A DNA stretch of 64,000 nt from Achromobacter aegrifaciens (GTDB lineage: Bacteria; Pseudomonadota; Gammaproteobacteria; Burkholderiales; Burkholderiaceae_B), in NCBI RefSeq assembly GCF_902859735.1, contig NZ_CADIJY010000002.1, positions 558,001 to 622,000 of the forward strand, given 5' to 3'. The stretch's first letter is position 1; every line of letters begins with the position of its first letter. The notes beneath the pieces were generated by a model. The model was not told the DNA's origin, did not search any database, and worked only from the letters and a program-made list of their open reading frames with translations. This document shows positions 10,826 through 18,583 of this stretch, piece after piece. Made by a program: the position numbers and the translations under genes.

Positions 10826-10876
10826 CTTACCGCGATACCCGCCCGACTAGAGGGCCCGGAACACGCGGTCTACGAG

Positions 10877-11053
10877 TCAGCGCGGCATCTTGCCTTGCTG
10901 GCCCTGATTCTGGCCAGGTTGCTGCCGATCCTTATCGGCATGCTGGCCGGATTGGCCGGGCTGCTGCCCGGGCTGATTGCGGTCCCTGGGGTTTTCCTGG
11001 GCCTGTTGCTTCTGTTGCTGCTTTTGCTGGTCGGGCTGGTTCTGATTGGGCAT
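10877..11053 (-). CDS. Small Gln-rich hypothetical protein (58 aa)
   Basis: Hydrophilic peptide beginning MPNQNQPDQQKQQQKQQ, with 21 glutamines in 58 residues plus many Gly, Pro and Asn; no membrane segment or known domain, probably disordered. The ATG at 11053 is preceded by CAGGAG at good spacing; the upstream in-frame extension has no ribosome site. A sigma-54-type promoter (11099-11114) points at it with a predicted ~36-base leader, which supports a real gene and ties it to the stress-gene island further along. Function unknown. Confidence 0.75.
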   Translation of the reverse strand: MPNQNQPDQQKQQQKQQAQENPRDRNQPGQQPGQSGQHADKDRQQPGQNQGQQGKMPR

Positions 11054-11098
11054 TGCAAGTCTCCTGGAAGACGGAAAAAGCTCCGCCATCTTCCATAC

Positions 11099-11114
11099 AG
11101 CAACCCGCGTGCCC
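11099..11114 (-). promoter_or_regulatory. Sigma-54-type promoter for the Gln-rich gene
   Basis: On the minus strand reads GGGCACGCGGGTTGCT, 15 of 16 positions of TGGCAYRNNNNTTGCW (only the first T differs), with GG-N10-GC spacing. The predicted start site is near 11089 and the ATG is at 11053. Confidence 0.7.
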
Positions 11115-11216
11115 AAGCGGCGCCGCAGTCAGCCCCCGCAGCCCGCGGACACGGGGACGCAAGGACTGCGGGTAAAGTCCGGCCTGATTGGTAAAAAATA
11201 CGCTGCGCGACCAGCC

Positions 11217-12131
11217 TTATTGCGTGGTGGCGTGGCGCTTGCCGCGCGTTGACTGCGGCTCCTGGGCGGACGCGTCGTAGGCATCGAGCCAGGACGACGC
11301 ATAGGCGGCAGGCGCGGCCAGCGGCTCGCCCTGGTCGCGTTGCGTGCGCAGGCGCACCGTCAATTCGTCCAGCGGCATGGGGCGGCCCAGCGCGAAGCCC
11401 TGGCCGTAGCGGCAGCCGGCCGCGCGCAGGGCAGGAATGTCCGCCACGTTTTCGACGCCCTCGGCCACCACCCGGCGGCCCAGCCGGTTCGCCAGTTCCG
11501 CGGCGGTGCGCAACACTTCGAAGGCGACTGCGCTGCGGCGCATGCGCGTCACGAAATATTGGTCGATCTTGACCTCGGACAGCGGCAACGCCGATAGCAG
11601 CTTCAACGAAGCATGGCCGGTGCCGAAATCGTCCAGGCTGACCTCGCAGCCGGCATTCTCGAGCTTGAGCAGCGTGGCGCGCAGCACGTCGAGTTCGCGG
11701 ATGGGCTGGTCTTCCGTCAGTTCCACGCGCACCAGCGACGCGGGCAGCTCCGCCGCGTAGATGCGGTCCAGCAGGAAATCGACCGCGGCCTCGTCCGACA
11801 AGGTGGAGGCAGGCGCATTGATGGCCACCGGAATGGCGATGCCGGCGCGCCGCATCGTCAACAGCATGTCTATGACACGCAGGCAGACGCGCTCGAACAG
11901 CACCTTGTCCAGGCCCAGGCGGTTGACGGCGGGGATGAAGTCGGAAGGCATGATGATGCCCAGGCGGCGATGCCGCCAGCGAGCCAGCGCTTCGGCCGAC
12001 ACGATCCGGCCTGTCAGCAAATCCACCTGCGGCTGCAACAGCATGCGCAGGCCATCCTTGCCGGTGATCATGGCGGCGATCTCGTCGTCGCTCGCCACCG
12101 AGTCTGTGGAAGCCTCGTGATTCGACATCAT
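11217..12131 (-). CDS. Stand-alone EAL domain c-di-GMP phosphodiesterase
   Basis: 304 aa, essentially one EAL domain with no sensory or membrane part, predicted to hydrolyse cyclic di-GMP to pGpG. Catalytic signatures are complete: EALARW, AINAPAS, ELTEDQP, DDFGTGHASL, KIDQYF, EGVEN, QGFALGRPM. The start at 12131 is chosen because AAGGAG lies 7 bases upstream; a further start at 12161 lacks one. The C-terminal ~40 residues beyond the domain are unremarkable. No neighbouring GGDEF partner; two other c-di-GMP proteins occur later in the window. Confidence 0.92.
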   Translation of the reverse strand: MMSNHEASTDSVASDDEIAAMITGKDGLRMLLQPQVDLLTGRIVSAEALARWRHRRLGIIMPSDFIPAVNRLGLDKVLFERVCLRVIDMLLTMRRAGIAIPVAINAPASTLSDEAAVDFLLDRIYAAELPASLVRVELTEDQPIRELDVLRATLLKLENAGCEVSLDDFGTGHASLKLLSALPLSEVKIDQYFVTRMRRSAVAFEVLRTAAELANRLGRRVVAEGVENVADIPALRAAGCRYGQGFALGRPMPLDELTVRLRTQRDQGEPLAAPAAYASSWLDAYDASAQEPQSTRGKRHATTQ

Positions 12132-12438
12132 GTCGATACTCCTTGCGCGCCCCTGGGTCAAAACCTGCGCTGTCCGGGCGCAGAAAGAGGCACATTGGAC
12201 TGAGTATTCCCAGCTACAGCGCTTTTTGTATGCGATTTCCAGACTTTCTTCCAGGCAATTTTGCGCCGCTGCGGCGGCAAAGTCACATATATGTATCCAT
12301 ACGTATTAAGCTGCTCGGATTCATGAATGAAACCGGCTTTCCGGCCCTGGCCGTCACCCCCGCCGAAATGCCTTGTCGACATGGTAGGGTTTGCGTCTTT
12401 CGCCCTGCCGGGCCCACCGCCGCTGCTGTATTCCTAGC
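12132..12438. other. Divergent intergenic region between EAL and FUSC genes (307 bases)
   Basis: Holds the start-side regions of two diverging genes. It is more AT-rich than its surroundings around 12290-12320 (ACATATATGTATCCATACG), where promoters are likely, but I cannot pick convincing -35/-10 pairs. No sigma-54 GG-N10-GC site with flanking consensus and no FNR-type box was found. Short open frames here have no ribosome sites. Confidence 0.5.
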
Positions 12439-14565
12439 GTGAAGAATCTTTATTCCCGTTGGCGCGCCTCCCTGCGCAACGTTCTGTGGCTGGACGCCCT
12501 CCAAGCCGCGGCCATCAGCGCCGCGCCTGTCATCCTGGCCGTGCTGGCGCACGAGCCGCGTTTGGGCTGGAGCGCCATCGCGGCTTTCTGGGCCTGCTTC
12601 GGCGATCCGGGCGGTCCCCTGCGCCAGCGCGCGGGGGCAATGCTCGCGCTGGGGCTGATAGGCGCGCTGTTCTGCTTTCTGGCCAGCGTCAGCGCGGCTC
12701 ATCTGTGGCTGCTGCTGCCCCTGACCTTCGTGTGCTGCACATTCGGCGGCCTGTTGCGCGTGTTGGGGCCGGCCGCGGCAATCGTCGGCACCCTGCTGTC
12801 CGCAGGCTTCGTGGTGGCAGCGGAACTGCCCGCCCCGACCTGGACGGAAAGCCTGTCCTACACCTTGTTTTTCCTGGCCGGCGCGGCCTGGGCCATCCTG
12901 ATGACGGCGCTGGTATGGCGCCGACGTCCCTGGAAGGACGCCACTCACGCGGTGGCGCACTGCTACCGCGGCCTGGCGGATTTCGCCGACGCGCTGGCCC
13001 GCATGTATTCCGGGTTGACGCCCGCGGCCAGCCCCCAGGCCTGGAGCGCCGTCACGCGGCCGCAGCGCAGCGCCCAGCGCGCCGCGCTCGAAGCCGCCCG
13101 CACGCGCATCCGCGAAGTGCAGGACGCGCGCCCATCGCGCCGCGCCCGCGCGCATCAACTGCTGTACCTGCTGGACAATGCCGAGGACAGCTTCATTGCG
13201 CTGGTGGCCGCAGCCGACCTGATGGAATCGAATGCGCCGCGCTGGCTCGGACGCGGCGCCGGCGCCCATCTGTCGCACGCGCTGCACCGCTACGCCAGCC
13301 TGTGCAATGCCATCGCCAGCACCTCCGACGTCAACGACGCCAAGCAGGCGCAGTGCCTGCGCGAACGCCTGGCCCATTACAGCGCCGGCCTGCATGAACT
13401 GCGCGGCAGCGCCCTGGCCCACGCGCCCGAACTGGCCACCATGGCGCCGGTGCTGGACCGCCTGCTGCACACGGCGCAGGCCGTCACCCAGTCCCTGTTC
13501 GACCAGGGACAGACCCCGGCGGCGCCCACGCGCGATCGCCGCGCAGCCAACCCTGCGCAAGACGCGTGGCGCGCGTTGCGGCAGAACCTGAGCTTCGAAT
13601 CCGACGCGTTCCGCCACGCGCTGCGGGTGGGCGTGGGCGCCACCATCGCGGTGGCGCTGTCCAAGACCTTCGCCGTCAACCATGGCTACTGGATGTCGCT
13701 GACGCTGGTCTTCATCCTGCAACCTTACTTCGCGACCACCTGGCAGCGCACGCTGGAACGCGTGGCCGGCAGCGTGGCTGGCGCCATCGGCGCCTCGCTG
13801 CTGGGCCTGTTCCTCAGCACCCCCTTGTCCGTGGCCCTGGCGGTGCTGCCCATCGCGCTGGGCACGTTCGCCGCGCGCACGATTCATTACGCGCTGTTCA
13901 CGTTCTTCCTGACTTCGCAATTCGTGCTGGTCACCCACATCCAGCAGCCTGAGATCCAGGAGCCGATGCTCGCGGCCCTGCGCGCGTTCAATAGCGTGCT
14001 GGGCGGCGTCCTGGCGCTGCTGGTCGGCTTTCTGGTCTGGCCCGAAAAGGAGCCGCGGCAATTGGCCGGGGCCCTCAGCCTGGCGCTGGAGCGCCACGCC
14101 GCCTATGCGCGCGCCCTGTTGCGGGCCAAGAGCGGCGATGCCGGCGGCGGACAGGACCTGGTGGCGTTGCGCCGCATGGCCTGCCTTTCCGCCGACAATG
14201 CGCAGGCGTCCTTGCAACGGCTGCAGCAGAATCCGGTGCATCGCGACCGCAATGTCGGTACCGCCGAAAACCTGCTCAACGCCATGCGGCGCGTGACGGC
14301 GGCGGGCACTGTGCTGGAGATGCAGCCGGCCCTGCCAGCCGGAACGCCTGCCGCCCAGGCGCTCTCCGAGTACGGTCCGGCGCTGGCGCATGCGCTGCAT
14401 CCGCAGCAACCCGCGCCAGGCGCCAACGACCGCCAGTTGGCCGTGCCGCCAGCGGTGGCCGCGGGCTATCCGGAACTGGCCGGTCCGCTGGACCGCATCG
14501 CGCAACAGGCGCGCCAGTTGCGCCAATTGCGCGAACGCGTGGAACGGGCTCCCGCCGCGCCATAG
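12439..14565 (+). CDS. FUSC-family inner-membrane protein (YccS/YhfK-like)
   Basis: About 708 aa. Two blocks of hydrophobic helices (residues ~15-160 and ~390-535) each followed by a long soluble segment, the layout of the fusaric-acid-resistance/aromatic-acid-exporter superfamily (YccS type). The second block contains GVGATIAVALSKTFAVNHGYWM and SVAGAIGASLLGLF. Likely an efflux-type membrane protein, substrate unknown. The GTG at 12439 (VKNLYSRWRASLRN) is preferred because the upstream extension is Arg/Cys-rich and atypical, but neither start has a good ribosome site. No membrane-fusion partner gene is adjacent. Confidence 0.85.
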   Translation: MKNLYSRWRASLRNVLWLDALQAAAISAAPVILAVLAHEPRLGWSAIAAFWACFGDPGGPLRQRAGAMLALGLIGALFCFLASVSAAHLWLLLPLTFVCCTFGGLLRVLGPAAAIVGTLLSAGFVVAAELPAPTWTESLSYTLFFLAGAAWAILMTALVWRRRPWKDATHAVAHCYRGLADFADALARMYSGLTPAASPQAWSAVTRPQRSAQRAALEAARTRIREVQDARPSRRARAHQLLYLLDNAEDSFIALVAAADLMESNAPRWLGRGAGAHLSHALHRYASLCNAIASTSDVNDAKQAQCLRERLAHYSAGLHELRGSALAHAPELATMAPVLDRLLHTAQAVTQSLFDQGQTPAAPTRDRRAANPAQDAWRALRQNLSFESDAFRHALRVGVGATIAVALSKTFAVNHGYWMSLTLVFILQPYFATTWQRTLERVAGSVAGAIGASLLGLFLSTPLSVALAVLPIALGTFAARTIHYALFTFFLTSQFVLVTHIQQPEIQEPMLAALRAFNSVLGGVLALLVGFLVWPEKEPRQLAGALSLALERHAAYARALLRAKSGDAGGGQDLVALRRMACLSADNAQASLQRLQQNPVHRDRNVGTAENLLNAMRRVTAAGTVLEMQPALPAGTPAAQALSEYGPALAHALHPQQPAPGANDRQLAVPPAVAAGYPELAGPLDRIAQQARQLRQLRERVERAPAAP

Positions 14566-14603
14566 CCTGCGGTTTGCGCGCACACCGGCGAACTGCCGCG
14601 GGC

Positions 14604-14617
14604 TTGACGCGCATCAA
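14604..14617 (+). promoter_or_regulatory. FNR/Anr-type box upstream of the universal stress gene
   Basis: TTGACGCGCATCAA matches the FNR-family site TTGAT-N4-ATCAA in 9 of 10 defined bases. Its centre is ~68 bases before the ATG, leaving room for a class II promoter (start site near 14652, -10 region around TAACCATAT at 14639). FNR-type control of universal stress genes is known in pseudomonads. Confidence 0.65.
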
Positions 14618-14678
14618 GGGCGAAAAGGCCGGAAAGCGTAACCATATGCACATGGCACGCTTAAACAAGGAGGCCTTC

Positions 14679-15512
14679 ATGTACCGCCGCATTTCCGTCC
14701 ACCTGGACCACGGATTCGACTGCAAACGCCGCATTGAAGCTGCCCTGGCCCTGGCCAAGCGCCACAAGGCCGAGCTGGTCGGCATCTACGCCAACGCCGC
14801 GCCGCCGCAGTATTACTACGGCGAGTCCGTGCTCATGTCGCGTTCGCTGGGCATCATCAAGGAATTGCAGGCGCAAAGCCGCGACGCGGTGGAAACCGCG
14901 TTTCTGGAAGCCGCGGCCGAAGCCGACGTGCCCGCCTTCATGCGCGCGGGCACATCCTCGCCCAGCGAGACCGTGGCGCTGCTGGGCCGCACCACCGACC
15001 TGATCGTGGTCAGCCAGGAAAACCGCGAGGACGTCGAAGCCGCCCACGAGATCGAGTTCGTCGAGCAGACCCTGCTGACGGCGGGCCGGCCGGTGCTGGC
15101 GATTCCGTCCAGCGGCGAGTTTCCGGTGATCGGCGACCGCGTGCTGTGCTGCTGGGACGGCAGCCGCGAGGCCGCCCGCGCGTTGGCCGATGCCGCGCCG
15201 ATATTGCGCCTGGCTTCGCACATGACCGTGCTGAGCATGAACGAAGGCGCCGCCAGCCCCAAGCATGAAGCGCCGTTCGAGGACCTGGCCACCTACTGCG
15301 TGGCGCAGGGCATGCCGGCGCCGGAGCACGTGCGCCGCGACATCAAGGGCGTAGGCGTGGGCAGCACCATCCTGAATGCCGCCGCCGACCACAGCGCGGA
15401 CTTGATCGTCATGGGCGCCTACGGCCACAGCAAGCTGCGCCAGTGGGCGCTGGGCGGGGCGACGGCATCCATCCTGAAGAGCATGACCGTGCCGGTCATG
15501 TTCTCGCACTAG
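14679..15512 (+). CDS. Tandem-domain universal stress protein (UspA family)
   Basis: 277 aa made of two Usp domains (residues ~1-145 and ~150-277). The second carries the nucleotide-binding signature DLIVMGAYGHSKLRQWALGGAT, matching G-x2-G-x9-G-(S/T)-like; the first is more degenerate (DLIVVSQENRED), as is common in tandem proteins. The ATG at 14679 has AAGGAGG 6 bases upstream, which decides the start. Cytoplasmic stress protein, role unspecified. The FNR-type box at 14604-14617 suggests induction at low oxygen. Confidence 0.93.
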   Translation: MYRRISVHLDHGFDCKRRIEAALALAKRHKAELVGIYANAAPPQYYYGESVLMSRSLGIIKELQAQSRDAVETAFLEAAAEADVPAFMRAGTSSPSETVALLGRTTDLIVVSQENREDVEAAHEIEFVEQTLLTAGRPVLAIPSSGEFPVIGDRVLCCWDGSREAARALADAAPILRLASHMTVLSMNEGAASPKHEAPFEDLATYCVAQGMPAPEHVRRDIKGVGVGSTILNAAADHSADLIVMGAYGHSKLRQWALGGATASILKSMTVPVMFSH

Positions 15513-15522
15513 CCTTGGCCTG

Positions 15523-16464
15523 CTAGCCTCGGCGCACCGGGGTCAGCACCGGCTTGCCGCCGAAGTGCGCCGTGGCGTTGTCCAGGAACAGCGCCACGGT
15601 GGCATGCACCGCTTCCGGCGAGCGCCCCGCGCTATGCGGGGTCAATACCACGTTGTCGAGCTCAATGAGGGTCTTGGGCACGTCGGGTTCGCCATCCACC
15701 ACGTCCAGGCCCGCGCCCGCAATGCGGCGTTCGGCCAGCGCCGCGATCAGCGCCTGCGTGTCGACCACGCTGCCGCGCGCTATGTTCACCAGATAGCCTT
15801 CCGGCCCCAGCGCTTCCAGTACCTGCGCGTCCACCAGGTGGCGCGTGTCCGCTCCGCCCGGCGTCGCCACCACCAGGAAATCCGATGCCGCGGCCAGCGC
15901 GCGCGGGCTGTCGAAGTAGGCATAGCCCGATTCCGGGCGGACGCTGCGGCTGTAATAGCCCACGCTCATGCCGAAGCCGTTGGCGCCGCGCCGCGCGATT
16001 TCCAGTCCGATGGTGCCCAGGCCCAGGATGCCCAGCCGCTTGCCGGTGACCTGCGGTCCCATGAAGCCGCCCCAATGGCCCTGGCGCACCGACGCATCGG
16101 CTTGCGGCAGGCGCCGCGCCGCGCCCAGCAGCAGCGCCATGGCGTGGTCCGCCACCGACACCGCGTTTGCACCCGGACCGTGGGTCACGACGATCCCGCG
16201 TTCCGCCGCGGCGGCCAGGTCGATGTTTTCGTACCCCACCCCCAGCGAGCAGGCAATTTCCAGCTTGGGCATAGCCGCCATTTCCTGCGCGTACAGGCCG
16301 GTGGCGCCGCGCGTGAGCACGATGCGGATCTCGGGCCCGTGGTCGCGGATCGCCTGCGCGCGCGCTTCGGCGGTGGGCGCAAAAATCGCGCGAAAGCCGC
16401 GCGCTTCGATTTCGGGCAGGTAGTCCTGCACGCTTTCTATCAAGACAAGCAAGGGGATGGTCAT
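15523..16464 (-). CDS. D-isomer-specific 2-hydroxyacid dehydrogenase (NAD(P)H-dependent)
   Basis: 313 aa, two Rossmann-like lobes. NAD(P) motif GILGLGTIGLEIARR (~residues 145-160), catalytic Arg in VNIARGSVVDT, Glu in VVDGEPDVP, and His in VLTPHSAGRS. Resembles hydroxypyruvate/glyoxylate reductases of the GhrB/GRHPR group; exact substrate not predictable. The ATG at 16464 (MTIPLLVLIES) is taken; an upstream ATG at 16497 adds 11 atypical residues. Convergent with the Usp gene, 10 bases between stops. Confidence 0.9.
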   Translation of the reverse strand: MTIPLLVLIESVQDYLPEIEARGFRAIFAPTAEARAQAIRDHGPEIRIVLTRGATGLYAQEMAAMPKLEIACSLGVGYENIDLAAAAERGIVVTHGPGANAVSVADHAMALLLGAARRLPQADASVRQGHWGGFMGPQVTGKRLGILGLGTIGLEIARRGANGFGMSVGYYSRSVRPESGYAYFDSPRALAAASDFLVVATPGGADTRHLVDAQVLEALGPEGYLVNIARGSVVDTQALIAALAERRIAGAGLDVVDGEPDVPKTLIELDNVVLTPHSAGRSPEAVHATVALFLDNATAHFGGKPVLTPVRRG

Positions 16465-16531
16465 GTCGGGAATGCCGCGGATGGCGGAGGGCTGCACAAA
16501 AACCCGGCGATCTTACGCCTGGGCGCAAACC

Positions 16532-16577
16532 CGCGCCACCGGTCCGCCAGACGGCCGCCTGGCGGACCGGTGGCGCG
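16532..16577. repeat. Perfect 18-bp inverted repeat, probable terminator hairpin
   Basis: CGCGCCACCGGTCCGCCA (16532-16549) pairs exactly with TGGCGGACCGGTGGCGCG (16560-16577) around a 10-base loop. It lies between the DUF3309 stop (16624, minus strand) and the dehydrogenase start (16464), so it may terminate or insulate the sigma-54-driven transcript from the dehydrogenase. No T tract follows on either strand, so a Rho-independent terminator is not certain. Confidence 0.7.
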
Positions 16578-16623
16578 CGAGCCGTCCGACACGGCCCGCG
16601 CGTCCATGACCGCATGGGACCTG

Positions 16624-16776
16624 CTAGAGCCGGCCGGTCAACAGCATCACGATCAGCACAATCAGCAATATGCCCAGTATGCCGCTGGGGTAATAGCCCC
16701 AGCCGCGGCTGTGGGGCCAGGCGGGCACGGCGCCGATCAGGAGCAGGATGAGAATAATCAGCAGGATGGTCGACAT
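16624..16776 (-). CDS. DUF3309 family small membrane protein (50 aa)
   Basis: Reads MSTILLIILILLLIGAVPAW then PHSRGWGYYPSGILGILLIV, ending LIVMLLTGRL. Two hydrophobic helices joined by the conserved W-P-x-S-R-G-W-G-Y-x-P-S-G loop, diagnostic of DUF3309 (function unknown, common in proteobacteria and often stress-associated). GAGGAG lies 6 bases before the ATG. It is 49 bases downstream of the Pro-rich gene and probably shares its sigma-54-type promoter. Confidence 0.88.
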   Translation of the reverse strand: MSTILLIILILLLIGAVPAWPHSRGWGYYPSGILGILLIVLIVMLLTGRL

Positions 16777-16825
16777 GGCGACTCCTCAGTTCTTGTTGGG
16801 ATCAGGGAAAAACCACAAGCCCGCG

Positions 16826-16993
16826 TCAGGGGCTGGGCGGCGTGATTTCCTTGCCGGGCGGCGACAAGGGCGGCAGGTCCACGTCCGGTTCATCGGTATC
16901 CGGATCCACAGGCAGATCGCCGGGCGGCGAACCTGGCGGTATCGGATCTGGCTTGGGCGGAACGTGCAGGTAGTACGAGTACGCGATGTGCAT
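16826..16993 (-). CDS. Small Pro-rich hypothetical protein (55 aa)
   Basis: Starts MHIAYSYYLHVPPKPDPIPP and has 18 prolines in 55 residues with an acidic middle (DPDTDEPDVD). No membrane segment or recognised family; probably disordered. CGGAGA precedes the ATG at suitable spacing and a 15/16 sigma-54-type promoter lies just upstream, so I regard it as real. Likely first gene of a two-gene unit with DUF3309. Confidence 0.65.
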   Translation of the reverse strand: MHIAYSYYLHVPPKPDPIPPGSPPGDLPVDPDTDEPDVDLPPLSPPGKEITPPSP

Positions 16994-17025
16994 GGCTGTC
17001 TCCGGAGAAAGTCCATTCCTGCATC

Positions 17026-17041
17026 AGCAAGCCGCGTGCCT
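17026..17041 (-). promoter_or_regulatory. Sigma-54-type promoter for Pro-rich/DUF3309 unit
   Basis: Minus strand AGGCACGCGGCTTGCT, 15 of 16 consensus positions, GG-N10-GC. Predicted start near 17016, 23 bases before the ATG at 16993. Its -24 end faces that of the plus-strand promoter at 17062-17077, 20 bases away. Confidence 0.7.
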
Positions 17042-17061
17042 GGCTACGCACAAGGGGTGGC

Positions 17062-17077
17062 GGGCACGCCGCATGCT
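17062..17077 (+). promoter_or_regulatory. Sigma-54-type promoter for topoisomerase IB
   Basis: GGGCACGCCGCATGCT, 14 of 16 consensus positions with correct GG-N10-GC spacing. Predicted start near 17088 gives a 27-base leader to the ATG at 17115. It overlaps the alternative upstream ATGs at 17073 and 17079, arguing against them. Confidence 0.5.
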
Positions 17078-17114
17078 GATGACAGCGCCCCTGCCCCTGT
17101 TAGCCGCAGACGAC

Positions 17115-18185
17115 ATGAACCCAAGTCCCCGAACGGCGCCCGCCCGCGGCGGCGCAGCGCTGGTCTACTACGACGACAGCCTGGCAGGCTATACCCGGAT
17201 CCGCGTCAACGGCAGCGCCTTCCACTACCTGGACGCGCAAGGCAGGCGCATACGCAGCGCGCGCGAAATCGAACGGATCGACGCCCTGGCGATACCGCCG
17301 GCTTACGAAGATGTGTGGATCTGCCCTTCCCCGCTCGGGCATCTGCAAGCCACCGGGCGCGATGCCCGGGGACGCAAGCAATACCGTTATCACCCGGACT
17401 GGACCGCGGTGCGCGACGCGAGCAAGTACCAGAGCCTTGCAGCCTTCGGCCAGACGCTGCCGCGCATACGGCGGCAGGTCGAGCGCGATCTGCGTACCGC
17501 CGGGTTGTCCCAGAACAAGGTGATAGCCGTACTGGTACGTTTGCTGGAGACGACGCTGGTGCGCATCGGCGCTCGCGAGTACGCCAGAACCAACAAGTCC
17601 TATGGCCTGACCACGCTCAAGCGGCGGCACGCCAGCGTGACGGGCGACAAGTTCCGTTTCCGCTTCCAGGGCAAGAGCGGCGTGACCCATGACGTCAGCG
17701 CTGCGGACCGGCGCGTGGCGCGCATCATCAAGCGCTGCCTGGACATACCCGGCCAGCAGCTGTTCCAGTATCTCGACGAGGACGGCGGCAGCCATCCGGT
17801 CGATTCGGGCGTGGTCAACGCCTATCTGCGTGTAGCCGGCGCCGGCGATTTCACGGCGAAGCACTACCGGACCTGGGCAGGCTCCGTCATGGCCTATGCC
17901 GCGCTGCAGGCATGCCCCAGCGAGAGCGCCAGCCAGGCGCAGAAGACGGTGGTGGAAGTGATCAAGCAGGTCTCGCGGCGGCTGGCCAATACGCCAGCCG
18001 TGTGCCGCGCCTGCTATGTGCATCCGGCTATTCTGGCCGCCTATCTGGACGGCACGCTGCCCGCGCGCTCGGCAGCGCCACGGGGTCCCCGCGGACTGAA
18101 TGCGGACGAACGGCGCCTGCTTGCCTTCCTGGGCGGAGAGGCCGCTGCGGCAGCGAACGCCAGGCAGGCGTCAAAGGATCGATGA
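17115..18185 (+). CDS. DNA topoisomerase IB (poxvirus/bacterial type)
   Basis: 356 aa, matching bacterial TopIB (~340-350 aa). Relaxes supercoils through a 3'-phosphotyrosyl intermediate. N-terminal domain includes YTRIRVNGSAFHYLDAQGRR and IPPAYEDVWICP. Catalytic elements: Arg in AREYARTNKSYGLTTL, Lys in FRFQGKSGVTH, Arg in KHYRTWAGS, Tyr in CRACYVHPAIL. I take the ATG at 17115 (MNPSPRTAPARGG) because a sigma-54-type promoter overlaps the in-frame ATGs at 17073 and 17079; this start lacks a strong ribosome site, so the N-terminus is uncertain. Ends overlapping a convergent small gene by 15 bases. Confidence 0.9.
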   Translation: MNPSPRTAPARGGAALVYYDDSLAGYTRIRVNGSAFHYLDAQGRRIRSAREIERIDALAIPPAYEDVWICPSPLGHLQATGRDARGRKQYRYHPDWTAVRDASKYQSLAAFGQTLPRIRRQVERDLRTAGLSQNKVIAVLVRLLETTLVRIGAREYARTNKSYGLTTLKRRHASVTGDKFRFRFQGKSGVTHDVSAADRRVARIIKRCLDIPGQQLFQYLDEDGGSHPVDSGVVNAYLRVAGAGDFTAKHYRTWAGSVMAYAALQACPSESASQAQKTVVEVIKQVSRRLANTPAVCRACYVHPAILAAYLDGTLPARSAAPRGPRGLNADERRLLAFLGGEAAAAANARQASKDR

Positions 18186-18422
18186 GCGCGCGTTCTTGGC
18201 CCGAGGTTGCGGCGCGGAACCGTCCGCCCAGTTCGACTCGGTGCGCGTATCGGCCACGATGCGCTTGTCGCGCGCGGCCTCGTTCGGGGTAGAGGCGTCT
18301 GGTTTATCCGGTCTGCGCGGAACATCGACGGGAGAGCGCGGCGGCAGTATCTTAGCGTTGTCTTCCGCCCGCTTGCCGGCTTGCGCCGGTTTCGCGGATC
18401 CGGGTACGGATGCTGGCTTCAT
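18171..18422 (-). CDS. Hypothetical hydrophilic protein (83 aa)
   Basis: MKPASVPGSAKPAQAGKRAE onward, rich in Lys, Arg, Pro, Ala and Ser; no membrane segment, no known family, probably disordered. CAGGAG stands 6 bases before the ATG at 18422, the main support for translation. The 3' end overlaps the topoisomerase gene by 15 bases. I find no sigma-54 or other promoter for it. It could be a spurious frame. Confidence 0.45.
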   Translation of the reverse strand: MKPASVPGSAKPAQAGKRAEDNAKILPPRSPVDVPRRPDKPDASTPNEAARDKRIVADTRTESNWADGSAPQPRAKNARSSIL

Positions 18423-18537
18423 GCGTGGCTCCTGCAGTGACTCCCCGACGGGGATTCGAACTTCCATGCTACGGCTCCAGGCCGCCCGGGTCATCGCCGT
18501 GCGGCATCAAATTGCAAGCGGATGTGGCCCGGTCTCC

Positions 18538-18553
18538 GGGCACGCCGGTTGCC
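18538..18553 (+). promoter_or_regulatory. Sigma-54-type promoter for the Cys-rich DUF326 gene
   Basis: GGGCACGCCGGTTGCC, 14 of 16 consensus positions (first and last differ), GG-N10-GC. Predicted start near 18564, 20 bases before the ATG at 18584 and just ahead of its AAGGAG. Confidence 0.65.
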
Positions 18554-18583
18554 GCGCGTACCCGGCACACACAAGGAGATGCA

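Noticed and set aside
12158-12382. 74-codon minus-strand frame in the EAL/FUSC gap
   Set aside because: No ribosome site, atypical composition and overlap with likely promoter DNA.
12391-12438. Upstream TTG start for the FUSC gene
   Set aside because: Adds an Arg/Cys-rich stretch not expected at the N-terminus of this membrane family; GTG at 12439 preferred.
18437-18457. CCCCGACGGGGATTCGAAC, resembling the T-arm of a tRNA on the minus strand
   Set aside because: The flanking bases do not form the T stem or acceptor stem and no anticodon arm exists, so it is not a tRNA and I could not show a tRNA remnant.
18502-18516. CGGCATCAAATTGCA, a second sigma-54-like sequence near the DUF326 gene
   Set aside because: Spacing between GG and GC is 9, not 10, and the site at 18538-18553 fits better.
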